Notes: generated by a model not told the origin, from the sequence alone. Counted from the first letter of the stretch, positions 1 through 9,185 are shown. The stretch is 64,000 nucleotides of DNA from Acidipila rosea (GCF_004339725.1 NZ_SMGK01000002.1:1054001-1118000), one strand, 5' to 3'. Translations and numbers: made by a program.

Positions 1-362
1 AGCGGGGGCGGCACAATGGGAAATTTCCGCTGACCCTTGTCAGTTAGAAAATAGACAGATTCCTTCGTGACCTCGGCGTCGATGGGCGCTTCCGCTTCGA
101 AGCCGGGCAACAGTTCCTTCATCGACCGCGGGTCGAGCAGCGCGCCGGAGAGACAGTGCTGGCCGATCTCTCGCGCCTTCTCCAGCACATAAATATTTTC
201 CTTGGTCAGCGGCGAGCCGGGGTGGGCAGCGTTATGTTCGTCAATCAACTGGGAAAGCCGCAGCGCGCAGGCCATCCCGGCAGGCCCGCCGCCAACGATA
301 ACGACGTCGGCCTCCATCTGCGGGCGCTCAATTCCTTCGATAGGTTTACGAAAAGTGATCAT
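1..362 (-). CDS. Electron transfer flavoprotein-ubiquinone oxidoreductase (N-terminal part, truncated by window edge)
   Basis: Only the first 120 or so residues are in the window; the 3' end lies off the left edge. ETF-QO passes electrons from acyl-CoA and related dehydrogenases, via electron transfer flavoprotein, to the quinone pool at the membrane. The start MITFRKPIEGIERPQME leads into an FAD dinucleotide-binding fold (VVIVGGGPAGMACALRL, about residues 20-36). It is followed by VLEKAREIGQHCLSGALLDP, which matches the family's conserved EKGxxxGxHxLSGAxxDP segment, and by the MKELLPGFE segment. The ATG at 362 is the first in frame before the FAD motif. The 4Fe-4S and quinone-binding parts cannot be seen, so the assignment rests on the N-terminal domain; confidence is good because the LSGA motif is specific. 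Confidence 0.85.
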   Translation of the reverse strand, partial: MITFRKPIEGIERPQMEADVVIVGGGPAGMACALRLSQLIDEHNAAHPGSPLTKENIYVLEKAREIGQHCLSGALLDPRSMKELLPGFEAEAPIDAEVTKESVYFLTDKGQRKFPIVPPP

Positions 363-436
363 GGGCGACCACGTAGTGTACGACAAGGAGTCCAGCGCGT
401 GCGTGGAGCAGAAAGGAGAGCCGCCCTGTCAGGCCG

Positions 437-1546
437 CTATCCCTTCACATGCAGGAGAGGCGACTCCTCATTCCAGACGCAGTCTCGGCCTGCTCGCTTG
501 GCCCTGTAGAGAGCCTCATCCGCGCGGGAGATCAGACTCGAGGCATCGACTGCGGCCGCGCCCGTAGGGCCAGTCGCCACCCCGATGCTGATCGTGGCAG
601 AGTGAATCACCGCTCCCAGGCTCCTGACTCTTTCGCAGAGATGCTTCGCCACCTTGACCGCATCGGCATTGGAGGTTGCCGGCAGCAACACTGCAAACTC
701 CTCCCCGCCGTACCTTGCGACCATGTCTGTTCGGCGAACGCCGGCCTGCAGGGTTGCCGCAATACGACGAAGCACCTGGTCGCCTTCCATGTGGCCGAAC
801 TCGTCATTGATCGACTTGAAGTGATCGACATCGACCATCAGCAGCGAGAGTTCCCCGCCGTCTGGCATCTCGGACTGGAGGGCATTGCCCATCTGGTAGA
901 GGAAGGAGCGCCGATTTCGCATGCCTGTCAGCTCGTCTGTCGTGGCCTGCGCCGTGAGCCGGGCATTTGACTTCTGCAGCTCATGCCGGCTGAGTCTCAG
1001 CTCTTCCTCAATCCGCGCAGCGCGTGAGTTGGCCTCTTCCAGTGCGACAAGCTGCTGCCTCAGTTGAAAGCAGTAGCTCACCTGTCGCGCCAGCACCCTG
1101 AGTGCTTTATGCTTTTCTTCCGTGAGTTGGCGCGGCTGGCGATCGATCACACACAGGGCGCCTACCTGGAACCCGTCGGGACTACTGATCGGCATGCCTG
1201 CATAAAAGCGTATATACGGCTCGCCCAGAACCAGCGGGTTTGACCGGAATCGAGAGTCCAGCGTGGCGTCCGATACCTCGAAGAGACCACTCTGCGTGAT
1301 CGTGTAACTGCAGAAAGAAGCCGATCTTGAGGTTTCCTGCATAGTCAGGCCCACTCTGGCCTTGAACCACTGGCGATCGTGATCGATCAGCGAAACCAGC
1401 GCAATCGGCGCTTCGCATACGAAGGCAGCCAGTTGTGCCAGATCGTCATAGGGGTCTTCCGGAGCTGTATCGAGAATCTTGAGATGCCGAAGCGACTGCA
1501 GACGTGCCAGTTCGAGATCGGCAGTGCAACTTAATTCAGTTTGCAT
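437..1546 (-). CDS. GAF-GGDEF diguanylate cyclase
   Basis: The protein (369 aa) is predicted to make the second messenger c-di-GMP from two GTP. An N-terminal GAF-type sensor domain (about residues 25-160, containing FVCEAPIALVSLIDHDRQWF and FYAGMPISSPDGFQVGALCVID) is followed by a short coiled coil (about 165-200) and a GGDEF domain (about 205-365). The active-site signature is GGEEF in YGGEEFAVLLPA, a functional variant in this family. RRTD lies exactly five residues upstream and fits the RxxD inhibitory site for product feedback. No membrane segment is visible, so it should be cytosolic. The GAF ligand cannot be told from sequence. It appears to be a single-gene unit. Confidence 0.9.
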   Translation of the reverse strand: MQTELSCTADLELARLQSLRHLKILDTAPEDPYDDLAQLAAFVCEAPIALVSLIDHDRQWFKARVGLTMQETSRSASFCSYTITQSGLFEVSDATLDSRFRSNPLVLGEPYIRFYAGMPISSPDGFQVGALCVIDRQPRQLTEEKHKALRVLARQVSYCFQLRQQLVALEEANSRAARIEEELRLSRHELQKSNARLTAQATTDELTGMRNRRSFLYQMGNALQSEMPDGGELSLLMVDVDHFKSINDEFGHMEGDQVLRRIAATLQAGVRRTDMVARYGGEEFAVLLPATSNADAVKVAKHLCERVRSLGAVIHSATISIGVATGPTGAAAVDASSLISRADEALYRAKRAGRDCVWNEESPLLHVKG

Positions 1547-1677
1547 CGACCTGCTATTCAGTTTTCCTGCGGAGTTGGTTTATGTCTCCAGTGTAGGATC
1601 GAGGGGTTACAAACCAGAAGAAAAATATTGTGCCCGGCAGCAGTCGAAAGTAACCCTTCGGCAATGACCGCTAGCAG

Positions 1678-2856
1678 TTAGAAAAGATGGTCTTCCTCAT
1701 CATGCGCCATGATGGCGTGAGCACCGGTTGCGGAAGCTTCGCCCAGGTTCACCGCTTCCGTCTCTGCTCTCAGCCGCGCGACGGTCATCCAGTTGTCCTT
1801 GTGCGGCTGCTCGGCAACGAAGGGCGGCAGCGGCATCAACAAATACCGGCTCAGCGCCTCCGCGTGCCCCTCGTAGAGCTGCCGCATCTTGCGCAGCCGC
1901 GCCAGCGAATCCGCATCGCGGCAGACTCGAACGCCCGCCTGGCAAAGCTGGTCATAGAGCGCCACGAAGCCCTCCTGCGGCAGACGGTCCCGCTCCAGCG
2001 GAACGGGCGTGAGCGAGAAGATCTGCGACAGGTCCACCAGCGCATGCCGAGCCATGGCAAAGGTCAGCTGCGCCTGCCGCGCCGGATACTCCTGTACGCC
2101 CGAGACCAGCAGCGCGCAGGCATCAAGCACCGCCGTCAGCGCCGCGAGCCAGCTCTGATTCGTATGCTGCGAGCGGAAGTAGCACAGCAGTGGATAGGAG
2201 ATGTGGCTCTCCAGCAGCTCTGCCGACCATCGCTCCCACTCCTCCAGCAGCAGGATCAGTGCATCATTGCCGCCATCGAAGGCATGACGCCGCATCAGTT
2301 CGGCAGCGGTCGGCGGCGAACCGGCGCGCGCATCCAGCAGGGAGATGCTCACCTCGCGCCGCGAAAACGCGCCGTACAGCACAGGGAAATAGCCAATCAC
2401 CACGGCGACAAATCCCAGCCCCATTCCCGACTCGAGCACCATCAGATAGCGCGCTGTATGGGTGTGCGGCACCATGTCGCCGAGACCCAGCGTAAAGAGC
2501 GTCGTACCACTGACATACAGGTCAGAGTGCCAGCCGGGCGTATGCATCAACGGATCGGCAAACGGCGACCCGAGCCCGTAGTAGAGCAGCGCAAACCCCA
2601 CCACGATCGAGGCCGCCCACATCACCAGCAGCAGCACCAGCGAGAGCGGCCCGTAGAAGCTGAGCATCGTCTCCCGCTTGCGGGGCGTTCGCGCCAGCCG
2701 CGCGGCCGTCGTCCAGGGACGCCACGTCAGCACATATACAAGCCCCGTCAGGCGAAAATGTCCCGTAGCGCGGCGCGGCAGAATCACCGTCTGGAAGGCG
2801 TCCAGTAACCCGACGAAAAGGCAGGCCAGCCCTGCGATAAAGCTCAATACATGCAC
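1678..2856 (-). CDS. Two-helix potassium-channel-like membrane protein
   Basis: The 392-aa protein has an N-terminal hydrophobic segment (residues 3-24), then two membrane helices (about 70-95 and 140-165) flanking a pore loop. The loop GTTLFTLGLGDMVPH contains TLGLGD, which resembles the TxGYGD selectivity filter of K+ channels with Tyr replaced by Leu. The C-terminal 220 residues are soluble and helical, with a GGNDALILLLEEWERWSAELLESH segment of unknown role. There is no RCK/TrkA nucleotide-binding motif. It is probably an ion channel of the two-pore-domain superfamily found in many soil bacteria; ion specificity is uncertain because of the Leu in the filter. It may be co-directional with the GH79 gene upstream (36-bp gap). 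Confidence 0.7.
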   Translation of the reverse strand: MHVLSFIAGLACLFVGLLDAFQTVILPRRATGHFRLTGLVYVLTWRPWTTAARLARTPRKRETMLSFYGPLSLVLLLVMWAASIVVGFALLYYGLGSPFADPLMHTPGWHSDLYVSGTTLFTLGLGDMVPHTHTARYLMVLESGMGLGFVAVVIGYFPVLYGAFSRREVSISLLDARAGSPPTAAELMRRHAFDGGNDALILLLEEWERWSAELLESHISYPLLCYFRSQHTNQSWLAALTAVLDACALLVSGVQEYPARQAQLTFAMARHALVDLSQIFSLTPVPLERDRLPQEGFVALYDQLCQAGVRVCRDADSLARLRKMRQLYEGHAEALSRYLLMPLPPFVAEQPHKDNWMTVARLRAETEAVNLGEASATGAHAIMAHDEEDHLF

Positions 2857-2892
2857 GATGCTAGATTAGAGCGTCTCGAGGCGGCACAGTCG

Positions 2893-4320
2893 CTAATTTC
2901 TTTCGAGTGTCACCAGCGCAGCGCTACCCGCTGCTACACGGATACGGCACCTGCCCGCCGCCATCGATACTCGCTCCGCAGCCCCTGCAAACCAGCGGCC
3001 TCGCTCATCCACCGCCGCTCCGGCCAGCGTTACGCGCTGCAAACTGCCCAGCGAAGGAGCAGCCAGGCGGACCACTTGCCCGCGCGCCTCTTCCATCCCC
3101 GCGGCAAGCTCGACATCCGCATCACGGCCCTCATCCTTGTTGATGATCGTCACCACCAGGCCGCCATCCGGCCGCATGACAGGGTAGGCGGTGAGGTTGA
3201 CTCCACCGGTATCGAGTTCGGCAGCAACGAGAGTTCCCTGCGACGCCTGCGCGAAGGCCAGCATGCCGTAGTAGTCCGGCTTCGCGGTATAGCTGCCCCG
3301 CTGGTCATCTCCGATAGGTGAGTAGGCGCTGACTACATCGAACTGGTTCAGTCCGGTTTCGATATTCACTCCGGCAGCACCATGGGAGGCCAGACGGAAC
3401 ATGAAATCCAGCACCCACAGCGCCGCGCCAAAGGTATCGCTGACGCCGGGCTTGCCACCCCCTGAAAAGGAATTCGTCTCGCAGATGCGATACGGCACAT
3501 GCGAAGATTGCGACGCCTCCTGCAGTCTCTTCAGCCTGGTTTCCAGCTGGGCATCCGGCTCCAGCAGCTCTTCCAGCGTGCTCGAAGAGCTGCCCGCACC
3601 GCCACGGTAATAGTGTTCGGTCAGCAACCTGAGATCGTGGCCCTCGTCCGCAGCAAAGCGTGTCACCCATTCATCCGTGAACGCTGCATCCGGCCCGGCA
3701 AAAGGCGCATGCGGGAGCGTCGCGCGAATCGCCTTCCGGTAGCGGCGAAAATCCGCCAGGTAGTCTTCATAGCCGTAGCTGTCCTTGCGATGTCCCTCGT
3801 GCGTGTAGAGGTCAGGCTCGTTGCCGATCTCAAAAGCGAGCAGCTTGTCCTGCATGATCCCATCGACTGCGACGGCCTCCGCGACCGCCTGCTCTGCGGT
3901 GCCGCTGCCGAGGTTCAAACCCCAGATCAGGCGCCAGCCCGTGGCATTCAGAAAGCCCTTCAGGTCTTCAAGATTCTTCCTCGTGATCACACTCGACTTC
4001 GCACGCGCCACCGGCTTGCCATCGGGTTGGTAGGAGGCATAATCCGAATTGTTGCCGCCAACGCGGACCACCCCATGGGCCCCCAGCGTCCGCACCAGCT
4101 GCACGTAGTGCTGGTTGTTGGGGCTCAGCAGCCCGGGCGCCGCCACAGAGGATGCCTCATAGCCGAGGCCGATGAAGTCCGCAGGGATAACGCTCAGCTT
4201 CTTATCAACCAGCACGCGGAGGCTGACCACCTGAGAAGAACGGGCAGCCGCAAACCCGCGCGGTGCAAGGCAAGCGCCTGCACTCCACGCGGCACATTCC
4301 AGAAAGGTCCGGCGATTCAT
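2893..4320 (-). CDS. Tat-exported glycoside hydrolase, GH79-like (beta-glucuronidase/heparanase clan)
   Basis: This 475-aa protein begins MNRRTFLECAAWSAGACLAPRGFAAA, a twin-arginine signal peptide, so export in the folded state is predicted. A (beta/alpha)8 barrel follows, with LLSPNNQHYVQLVRTLG and the FEIGNEPDLY motif, whose E168 is the likely acid/base. RICETNSFSGGG has E281 as the likely nucleophile; the NEP and ETNS pair is typical of GH79. A beta-rich C-terminal domain (about 365-475) completes the fold. The role is probably hydrolysis of uronic-acid-containing or related plant or microbial polysaccharides in the periplasm or outside. It sits downstream of the porin, separated by a strong terminator, so it should have its own promoter. 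Family is fairly sure; substrate is not. Confidence 0.8.
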   Translation of the reverse strand: MNRRTFLECAAWSAGACLAPRGFAAARSSQVVSLRVLVDKKLSVIPADFIGLGYEASSVAAPGLLSPNNQHYVQLVRTLGAHGVVRVGGNNSDYASYQPDGKPVARAKSSVITRKNLEDLKGFLNATGWRLIWGLNLGSGTAEQAVAEAVAVDGIMQDKLLAFEIGNEPDLYTHEGHRKDSYGYEDYLADFRRYRKAIRATLPHAPFAGPDAAFTDEWVTRFAADEGHDLRLLTEHYYRGGAGSSSSTLEELLEPDAQLETRLKRLQEASQSSHVPYRICETNSFSGGGKPGVSDTFGAALWVLDFMFRLASHGAAGVNIETGLNQFDVVSAYSPIGDDQRGSYTAKPDYYGMLAFAQASQGTLVAAELDTGGVNLTAYPVMRPDGGLVVTIINKDEGRDADVELAAGMEEARGQVVRLAAPSLGSLQRVTLAGAAVDERGRWFAGAAERVSMAAGRCRIRVAAGSAALVTLERN

Positions 4321-4371
4321 GCCGCTATCCTACAGCCACCCGCCTGCTCCGGCTGTACAGTTCGCCGGAAT

Positions 4372-4405
4372 AAAAAGAGGCGTCCGCGAACGGACGCCTC
4401 TTTTT
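4372..4405. terminator. Strong bidirectional intrinsic terminator
   Basis: A perfect 15-bp stem (AAAAAGAGGCGTCCG at 4372-4386 pairing with 4391-4405) closes a CGAA tetraloop. A/T tracts at both ends give a U-run in either direction. It lies just after the porin stop codon (4420) and before the GH79 start (4320), so it ends the porin transcript and isolates the glycosidase gene. Confidence 0.92.
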
Positions 4406-4419
4406 GCGTTGAGCCATGC

Positions 4420-6234
4420 TTACGGCAGGTAGTAGCGGAACGAGGTCCAGAAGCCATTGTCTGTACCTTTGGGTGCTCCCCCAACGCCTGGATAGGTGAA
4501 GCGCTGGAAGTAGGAGTACTGGAGCCCCTGGCGCAGTCTGCCCTTGGGCCCCTTATAGAAGTCATACCAGTAGCCCAGGATGAATTCCTGCAGGTCCTTG
4601 GTGTCCGCGGTGCAGTTTGCCAAGCCACCCGGTGCATATCCACCCGCACCCGGCAGCGGCTCCTTGTCGCAGCCGGTATTCACAAAGGTCGGAGCACCGT
4701 AGCCAATTTCCTTACCCGCAGAGTTCATGAAGTAGCGCTTGAACGCGTAGTCTGTGCCGTAGTTGGCATAGATATTCAGGCGTGTTGTGGGCATCGCTTC
4801 AAGGGTGCCCAGGGCAGAGAAGCCGTGCAGCAGCGCCAGCTGTCCGCCCGGATCGACCGTCGTATCAGGCAGTCCGGTGCTGCCGTAGCGCCCGATGCCA
4901 TCACCCCACAGGCCCTTTGCGCCAATATCGAGGCGTTTGTGGAAGGTCGGAACGCGGAAGCCACCGCCGATGCCGCCGCCCACTGCATCATCGTTGTAGG
5001 CGCCGGTCGAGTTGTTGTTGGCAGCTACGCTCGAAAGATCGTTGGGATAGACGCGGGCGCGGAACACGCGGCTGATGCCGAAGAGTTCATAGTGCCCCCA
5101 GCCCGGTTCAAACGCGACCTTCGCAATGAAGTCCGGCGCTGCATTCGAGGCGTAATTTGCCAGCGGATTGAAAAGGCCGCCACCGTTTCCAGCCTGTCCT
5201 ACGATCAGGTTGCTCGGGAAGTTGTGCCCGGCGACCGAGGCGATCTGCGGGTTCTCCGCCGATACGCCGAAGAAGATCTTGCGGCCGAAGTCCTTGGTGA
5301 TACGGAACGCATACTGCCGCGTCCATACGAAGCCGACGGCGTACTGTGGGTCGATGGTCGACGGCAGAATCTCTGATCGGTTCTGCAGTCCCTTCGTCGT
5401 TTCCGTTGCCAGGCTCCACATCTGGCCGCCGGTGAAGGTCCAGCCGCTGTTCAGCGCGGCCTGCGCCCACATCTGCCGCTGGCGAAGCGAGTAGCTGTTG
5501 CTCTGGTTATTGTTTGAGGTGGCGGCTGCCGACAGGAAGTCAGCCTCGTAGTATCCGCCGATGGTCATGTTGTCGAGCTTACCCTGGGCGAGTAGCGCAA
5601 TACGCGACTGACGACCCGTACCGTAGAACTCTGAGTAATTTGCCTGCGGCTGACCCGGCAGCGGAATCGCGCCGAAAGGCGTGTTCAAACCACCGCCCGT
5701 GGCCTTGCTGCGGTACACAGTTTCACCCGCCAGGAAGCTGCCTGTCGGCGAGAGCGTTACACCCTTGAATCGAACCGCATCCGGGCTCTCGATCGACTTC
5801 TCGATCTTCGCCTGGCTGGTCTGTACGGCGAGCACCTGGGTCTTGGTCGTTGTCTTCAGGTCTCCGACTGCATTCTGCAGGCTGTTGACGCTGGCTGCCG
5901 TCTGCGCAGCGGCCTGCTGCTGCATCTGGTTGCCCTGCTCCGCCTGTTGGGCGGCCTGCTGTGCGGCAGCCGCGGTCTGCTGCGCCTGCTGCAACTGGGC
6001 ATCGCGATCTGCCAGCTGCTGCTTCAGCATCTGGATCTGCGTTTCCATGTCCTGTCGCAGCGACTCGATCTGCGACTCGACACTTGGCTTAGCAGGCTTC
6101 CTGACCGGCCTGGCCTTATGCGTTGTCTTCCTGGTTGCAGCGCTGCCCTCAACTCCGCTTTTCGCGGTCTGCGCGCTGGCTACCAGAGCAGAAGCCAGCA
6201 CCATACTCGCCAGCACTTTTAGATTGCTCTTCAT
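4420..6234 (-). CDS. Outer-membrane porin with N-terminal coiled coil
   Basis: The chosen start is MKSNLKVLASMVLASALVASAQT at 6234, an ideal Sec signal peptide preceded by GAGAGG at good spacing; upstream in-frame ATGs would spoil the signal. The mature protein (about 580 aa) has a basic Thr/Lys/Pro-rich stretch, then a long Gln-rich coiled coil (roughly mature residues 25-115, heptads such as VESQIESLRQDMETQIQMLK). A region rich in alternating Tyr/Phe/Gly/Asn strands then runs to the end and finishes with Tyr-Tyr-Leu-Pro, as expected of a beta barrel. The coiled coil may trimerise or reach toward peptidoglycan, as in Slp/OmpM-like porins (inference). Four cysteines lie in the second half. 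Substrate is unknown. Terminated by the hairpin at 4372-4405. Confidence 0.75.
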   Translation of the reverse strand: MKSNLKVLASMVLASALVASAQTAKSGVEGSAATRKTTHKARPVRKPAKPSVESQIESLRQDMETQIQMLKQQLADRDAQLQQAQQTAAAAQQAAQQAEQGNQMQQQAAAQTAASVNSLQNAVGDLKTTTKTQVLAVQTSQAKIEKSIESPDAVRFKGVTLSPTGSFLAGETVYRSKATGGGLNTPFGAIPLPGQPQANYSEFYGTGRQSRIALLAQGKLDNMTIGGYYEADFLSAAATSNNNQSNSYSLRQRQMWAQAALNSGWTFTGGQMWSLATETTKGLQNRSEILPSTIDPQYAVGFVWTRQYAFRITKDFGRKIFFGVSAENPQIASVAGHNFPSNLIVGQAGNGGGLFNPLANYASNAAPDFIAKVAFEPGWGHYELFGISRVFRARVYPNDLSSVAANNNSTGAYNDDAVGGGIGGGFRVPTFHKRLDIGAKGLWGDGIGRYGSTGLPDTTVDPGGQLALLHGFSALGTLEAMPTTRLNIYANYGTDYAFKRYFMNSAGKEIGYGAPTFVNTGCDKEPLPGAGGYAPGGLANCTADTKDLQEFILGYWYDFYKGPKGRLRQGLQYSYFQRFTYPGVGGAPKGTDNGFWTSFRYYLP

Positions 6235-6423
6235 TAGACCTCTCATGGGTTCGACTGCACTTGATCGCCGGTAACGTCTGCAGGAAACTCCAAACACACG
6301 TCCTCCCAGAGTCGCAACGGCGAAAACTGTGTGTAGAGTGACAGGCCTTTGTGAATATTTGAAGAAAAGACGATGAATTACTGGTCAATACGAGAGGCGG
6401 CGCCGCCCTGGGCGTTCAGTCAA

Positions 6424-7746
6424 TTACTGCGGGTGAATCATCTGCAACAGCAGCCATCCATTCAGAACTGCTATGAGCGCCGCCACCGCCCAGGCCATTC
6501 CCTGCAGCCACCGGCGATTCACCAGGGAACCCATGAGTTCGCGGTTTCCGGTGAAGGCCACCAGCGGAACAACCGCGAAGCTCAGTTGCATGCTCAGCAC
6601 TACCTGGCTGAAGACCAGCAGGCGTGCCGTGCCGTCGCTGCCGTAAATGGCTGTCACGATCACCGCGGGAACGATTGCCATTCCCCGCGTGATCAGCCGC
6701 CGCAGCCACGGCTTCATCTTTAGGTCAAGAAAACCTTCCATCACGATCTGCCCGGCCAGCGTGCCCGTGATGGTCGAGTTCTGCCCTGAGGCCAGCAGGG
6801 CCAGCGCAAATATGGTGCTCGCGCCCGTCACGCCCAGCAGTGGCGTCAGCAGTTTATATGCATCGCCGATCTCCGCTACTTCGGGATGGGCTTTATGAAA
6901 AACCGCCGCCGCCACCACGAGGATCGCTCCGTTGACAAACAGCGCCATCGTCAGCGCGACCGCCGAGTCGATATTGGCGAAGCGCACTGCCTGCCGTTTC
7001 CCTTCCCGGGTTCGCGGATAGTCGCGCGTCTGCACAATCGAGGAGTGCAGATAGAGGTTATGCGGCATCACCGTAGCGCCGAGAATGCTGATCGCGATGT
7101 AGAGCATTTCGCGGTCGCGCAGCAACCCCGCCGGTGGCACGAAGAGGTGCGTCACCATTGATCCGAAGGCAGGGTGCGAGAGCACAACCTCTATGCCGAA
7201 GAGCACCGCGATAGTGCCGATCAGCACCATCACCACAGCCTCCAGCTTGCGGAAGCCGCGCCCCTCAAGCAGCAGGATCAGCAACACATCGAGGCCGGTG
7301 ACGATAACGCCCAGCAGCAGCGGCAGGCCGAAGAGCAGCTGCAGTGCGATCGCCGAGCCAATCACCTCCGCCAGGTCGCAGGCCGCAATCGCTATCTCTG
7401 CAAACACCCACAAAGACACCGCGACGGAGCGGCGATAACGCGCACGGCACAGCTGCGCCAGGTCCTGCTCGGTAGCGATCCCCAGTTTGAGCGAGAGGCT
7501 CTGCAGCAGCACCGCCATCAGGTTGGAAGCCATGATGACGAAGAGCAGGCTGTAGCCATAGCGCGACCCGGCTGCAAGGTCCGTCGCCCAGTTGCCCGGG
7601 TCCATATAGCCGACGGCGATGAGAAAACCCGGTCCCGCGAAGCCCAGCACGTGCCGGAAAAGGCCCCGATTTGCGAACGAATGAACGGTTCCCGCCGACT
7701 CGGAGGGGCTCGAACGCGTCTCGACTTGGAGGGTTTCGGACGGCAT
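6424..7746 (-). CDS. mntH: Nramp-family manganese/iron transporter MntH
   Basis: A proton-coupled divalent metal importer of the inner membrane (440 aa, normal length). The hallmarks are present: [11 protein letters not shown] in helix 1 (DPGN metal-binding motif), [11 protein letters not shown], and [16 protein letters not shown] in helix 6 (MPH motif). About eleven hydrophobic helices are visible. The N-terminal 30 residues are soluble and Ser-rich. It lies 81 bp downstream of a DtxR/MntR-type regulator on the same strand. Its own promoter and a 20-bp operator palindrome sit between them, so Mn(II)- or Fe(II)-dependent repression is predicted. Mn is favoured over Fe because a manganese catalase is encoded nearby (18742-19599), but that is inference. 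Confidence 0.93.
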   Translation of the reverse strand: MPSETLQVETRSSPSESAGTVHSFANRGLFRHVLGFAGPGFLIAVGYMDPGNWATDLAAGSRYGYSLLFVIMASNLMAVLLQSLSLKLGIATEQDLAQLCRARYRRSVAVSLWVFAEIAIAACDLAEVIGSAIALQLLFGLPLLLGVIVTGLDVLLILLLEGRGFRKLEAVVMVLIGTIAVLFGIEVVLSHPAFGSMVTHLFVPPAGLLRDREMLYIAISILGATVMPHNLYLHSSIVQTRDYPRTREGKRQAVRFANIDSAVALTMALFVNGAILVVAAAVFHKAHPEVAEIGDAYKLLTPLLGVTGASTIFALALLASGQNSTITGTLAGQIVMEGFLDLKMKPWLRRLITRGMAIVPAVIVTAIYGSDGTARLLVFSQVVLSMQLSFAVVPLVAFTGNRELMGSLVNRRWLQGMAWAVAALIAVLNGWLLLQMIHPQ

Positions 7747-7772
7747 CCTGTCTAGCTACAGTATGCCACAGT

Positions 7773-7792
7773 TATTTAACCTAGGTTAAATA
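7773..7792. promoter_or_regulatory. DtxR/MntR-type operator, perfect 20-bp palindrome
   Basis: TATTTAACCTAGGTTAAATA is a perfect inverted repeat, 26 bp upstream of the mntH start codon and just downstream of its -10 element. Its TTAACCT/AGGTTAA half sites resemble the known boxes of DtxR, IdeR and MntR proteins. A repressor bound here would cover the transcription start. Confidence 0.85.
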
Positions 7793-7794
7793 AA

Positions 7795-7823
7795 AATATA
7801 GATATGAGGTTAAGTACCATCAA
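7795..7823 (-). promoter_or_regulatory. Promoter of mntH
   Basis: On the minus strand, TTGATG (7823-7818) and TATATT (7800-7795) are separated by exactly 17 bp, a good sigma-70-type promoter. The operator palindrome begins 2 bp after the -10. The -35 is only 4 bp past the regulator's stop codon (end 7828). Confidence 0.65.
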
Positions 7824-7827
7824 AAAA

Positions 7828-8505
7828 TCAACGTTTAGGCGCTGGCCTTACCCAGACCCGCGCTGCGGCCACAGACCCCAGGGTCGCCTCACCGGCGCTG
7901 GTCTTCAGACGCAGCGTCTCGTCATAATTTCTGGCCAGGACTCTCACAGGCGAAGCTGGCCCGATCCCGAGCTGGTGCAGAAACTTGAGCAGCTTCGGAT
8001 CGCGCTCGTAAAGGCTCGTTACCAGGTAGGATGCGCCTTCTGCCGCTTCCGACAGGGGCACCAGCCCCCGCTTTCGCCGCTGCGACGGGCTCTCCGGCAG
8101 CACTGCGTTCCCGTGGGGACAGACACCATCGCGCCCCAGCTTCTCGACCAGCTTGGCCTCGAAAGCCTCTGAGACCGCGTGCTCCAGCCGCTCGGCTTCA
8201 TCGTGGATCTCGTACCACGCCATGTCGAAGACCTCCGACAGCATGCGTTCGATCAGGTGGTGGCGCAGCGCAGTCCGATAGGCAGCTTCGCGGCCCTTCG
8301 CGGTCAGGCGGATGATCCCGTCCTTTTTGACCTCAACATAGGCGTCGCGCTTGAGCCGCTTGAGCGCCATTGTCACAGCCGGCGCACTCACTCCGAGCCA
8401 GTGCGCCAGCGTACTGGGAATGACGCTCAGCCCCTCGGCTTCCGCTTCCAGAATAGCCTTGAGATAGTCTTCCTTCGAGTTCGAGATCGCGGTTTTGGCC
8501 GTCAC
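7828..8505 (-). CDS. DtxR/MntR-family metal-dependent transcriptional repressor
   Basis: The 225-aa protein has an N-terminal winged helix (residues 8-65: SKEDYLKAILEAE, then APAVTMALKRLKRDAYVEV) and a dimerisation/metal-binding domain with HHLIERMLSEVFDM, the HDEAERLEHAVSEAFE segment and CPHGNAVLPE, all classical for DtxR-family proteins. A C-terminal FeoA/SH3-like domain (about 150-225) makes it a three-domain, IdeR-sized member. It is expected to bind DNA when loaded with Mn(II) or Fe(II). The palindrome before the next gene, mntH, is the obvious target. The metal cannot be decided from sequence alone. Confidence 0.9.
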   Translation of the reverse strand: MTAKTAISNSKEDYLKAILEAEAEGLSVIPSTLAHWLGVSAPAVTMALKRLKRDAYVEVKKDGIIRLTAKGREAAYRTALRHHLIERMLSEVFDMAWYEIHDEAERLEHAVSEAFEAKLVEKLGRDGVCPHGNAVLPESPSQRRKRGLVPLSEAAEGASYLVTSLYERDPKLLKFLHQLGIGPASPVRVLARNYDETLRLKTSAGEATLGSVAAARVWVRPAPKR

Positions 8506-8570
8506 GTCTCTATCCTACGACGACGCTCGCCCCCGCCGTCGCATCCTACTCCCGCGATATCCTGAAGAGG

Positions 8571-9185
8571 ATGAAAACTCGCGGACTGCTTACTGGAATC
8601 CTTGCACTCGGCGGAATCTTCTCCTTCGGTGCTGTTACTGCCCGTCCCGCCGAACCTCATCCAGGTGCAGGTCACGGTCCCTTCGTGCCCCTCTGCACGG
8701 GCATTCATCTCACCGCGGCGTATCTTGCACCGACCACGCCCGGTGGCCCCATCAGCTTTCACTTTGTGCTCCAGAACGACACCGCGCACACCATCAAGCT
8801 GCAGCAGCCTGCTCCGACCAGCGCTCACTGGTACGCGCGTGTCGGGCAGAAGTGGCTCTGGCGCGCCTCTGCCGGAGCGGGCGGCAGCCTGGCCGACGGC
8901 CTCAACGAAAAGGGACGCCTCTTTGCTTCTCAGCCCCACACCGCGCCCGCCAATCCCTCATTCCTGGTGGTTCCTCCGCACAGGTCGCAGGAGTGGATAG
9001 CCAGCGAACAAGACAACCCCGCACTGGCCTATAAACCCGGTTGCGCTCTCTGCAACTATCCCGGGGAACGAGAGTATCGGGTCATCTTCGCCTATGCGTA
9101 TCTACCCGCTCCGGGGCAGAACGAAGCCGGGCTGCTCTCCTGCGGATTACGCTCTCTGCCCGTCGATATGCCGCCACGCCGTTAG
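8571..9185 (+). CDS. Secreted protein of unknown function, BsuPI-like beta fold possible
   Basis: The protein has 204 aa with a signal peptide (MKTRGLLTGILALGGIFSFGAVTA, cleavage probably after ARPA or TARPA). The segment ISFHFVLQNDTAHTIKLQQPAPT resembles the early strands of BsuPI/intracellular proteinase inhibitor-type domains, which carry 'F.v.N.s...v.l' patterns. Three or four cysteines near the C terminus (GCALCNYPG and SCGLR) could form disulfides after export. No enzyme motif is seen. It is divergently arranged from the DtxR-type gene. Function unknown; the fold suggestion is tentative. Confidence 0.6.
   Translation: MKTRGLLTGILALGGIFSFGAVTARPAEPHPGAGHGPFVPLCTGIHLTAAYLAPTTPGGPISFHFVLQNDTAHTIKLQQPAPTSAHWYARVGQKWLWRASAGAGGSLADGLNEKGRLFASQPHTAPANPSFLVVPPHRSQEWIASEQDNPALAYKPGCALCNYPGEREYRVIFAYAYLPAPGQNEAGLLSCGLRSLPVDMPPRR

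Noticed and set aside
3499..5376. 625-codon plus-strand ORF antisense to the glycosidase and porin genes
   Set aside because: It lies opposite two recognisable genes, has low-complexity Arg/Ala/Gln composition and no family resemblance; a by-product of GC-rich codon use.
6396..6407. GGCGGCGCCGCC as terminator after mntH
   Set aside because: A pure GC palindrome with no loop room and no U-run; possible but unsupported.
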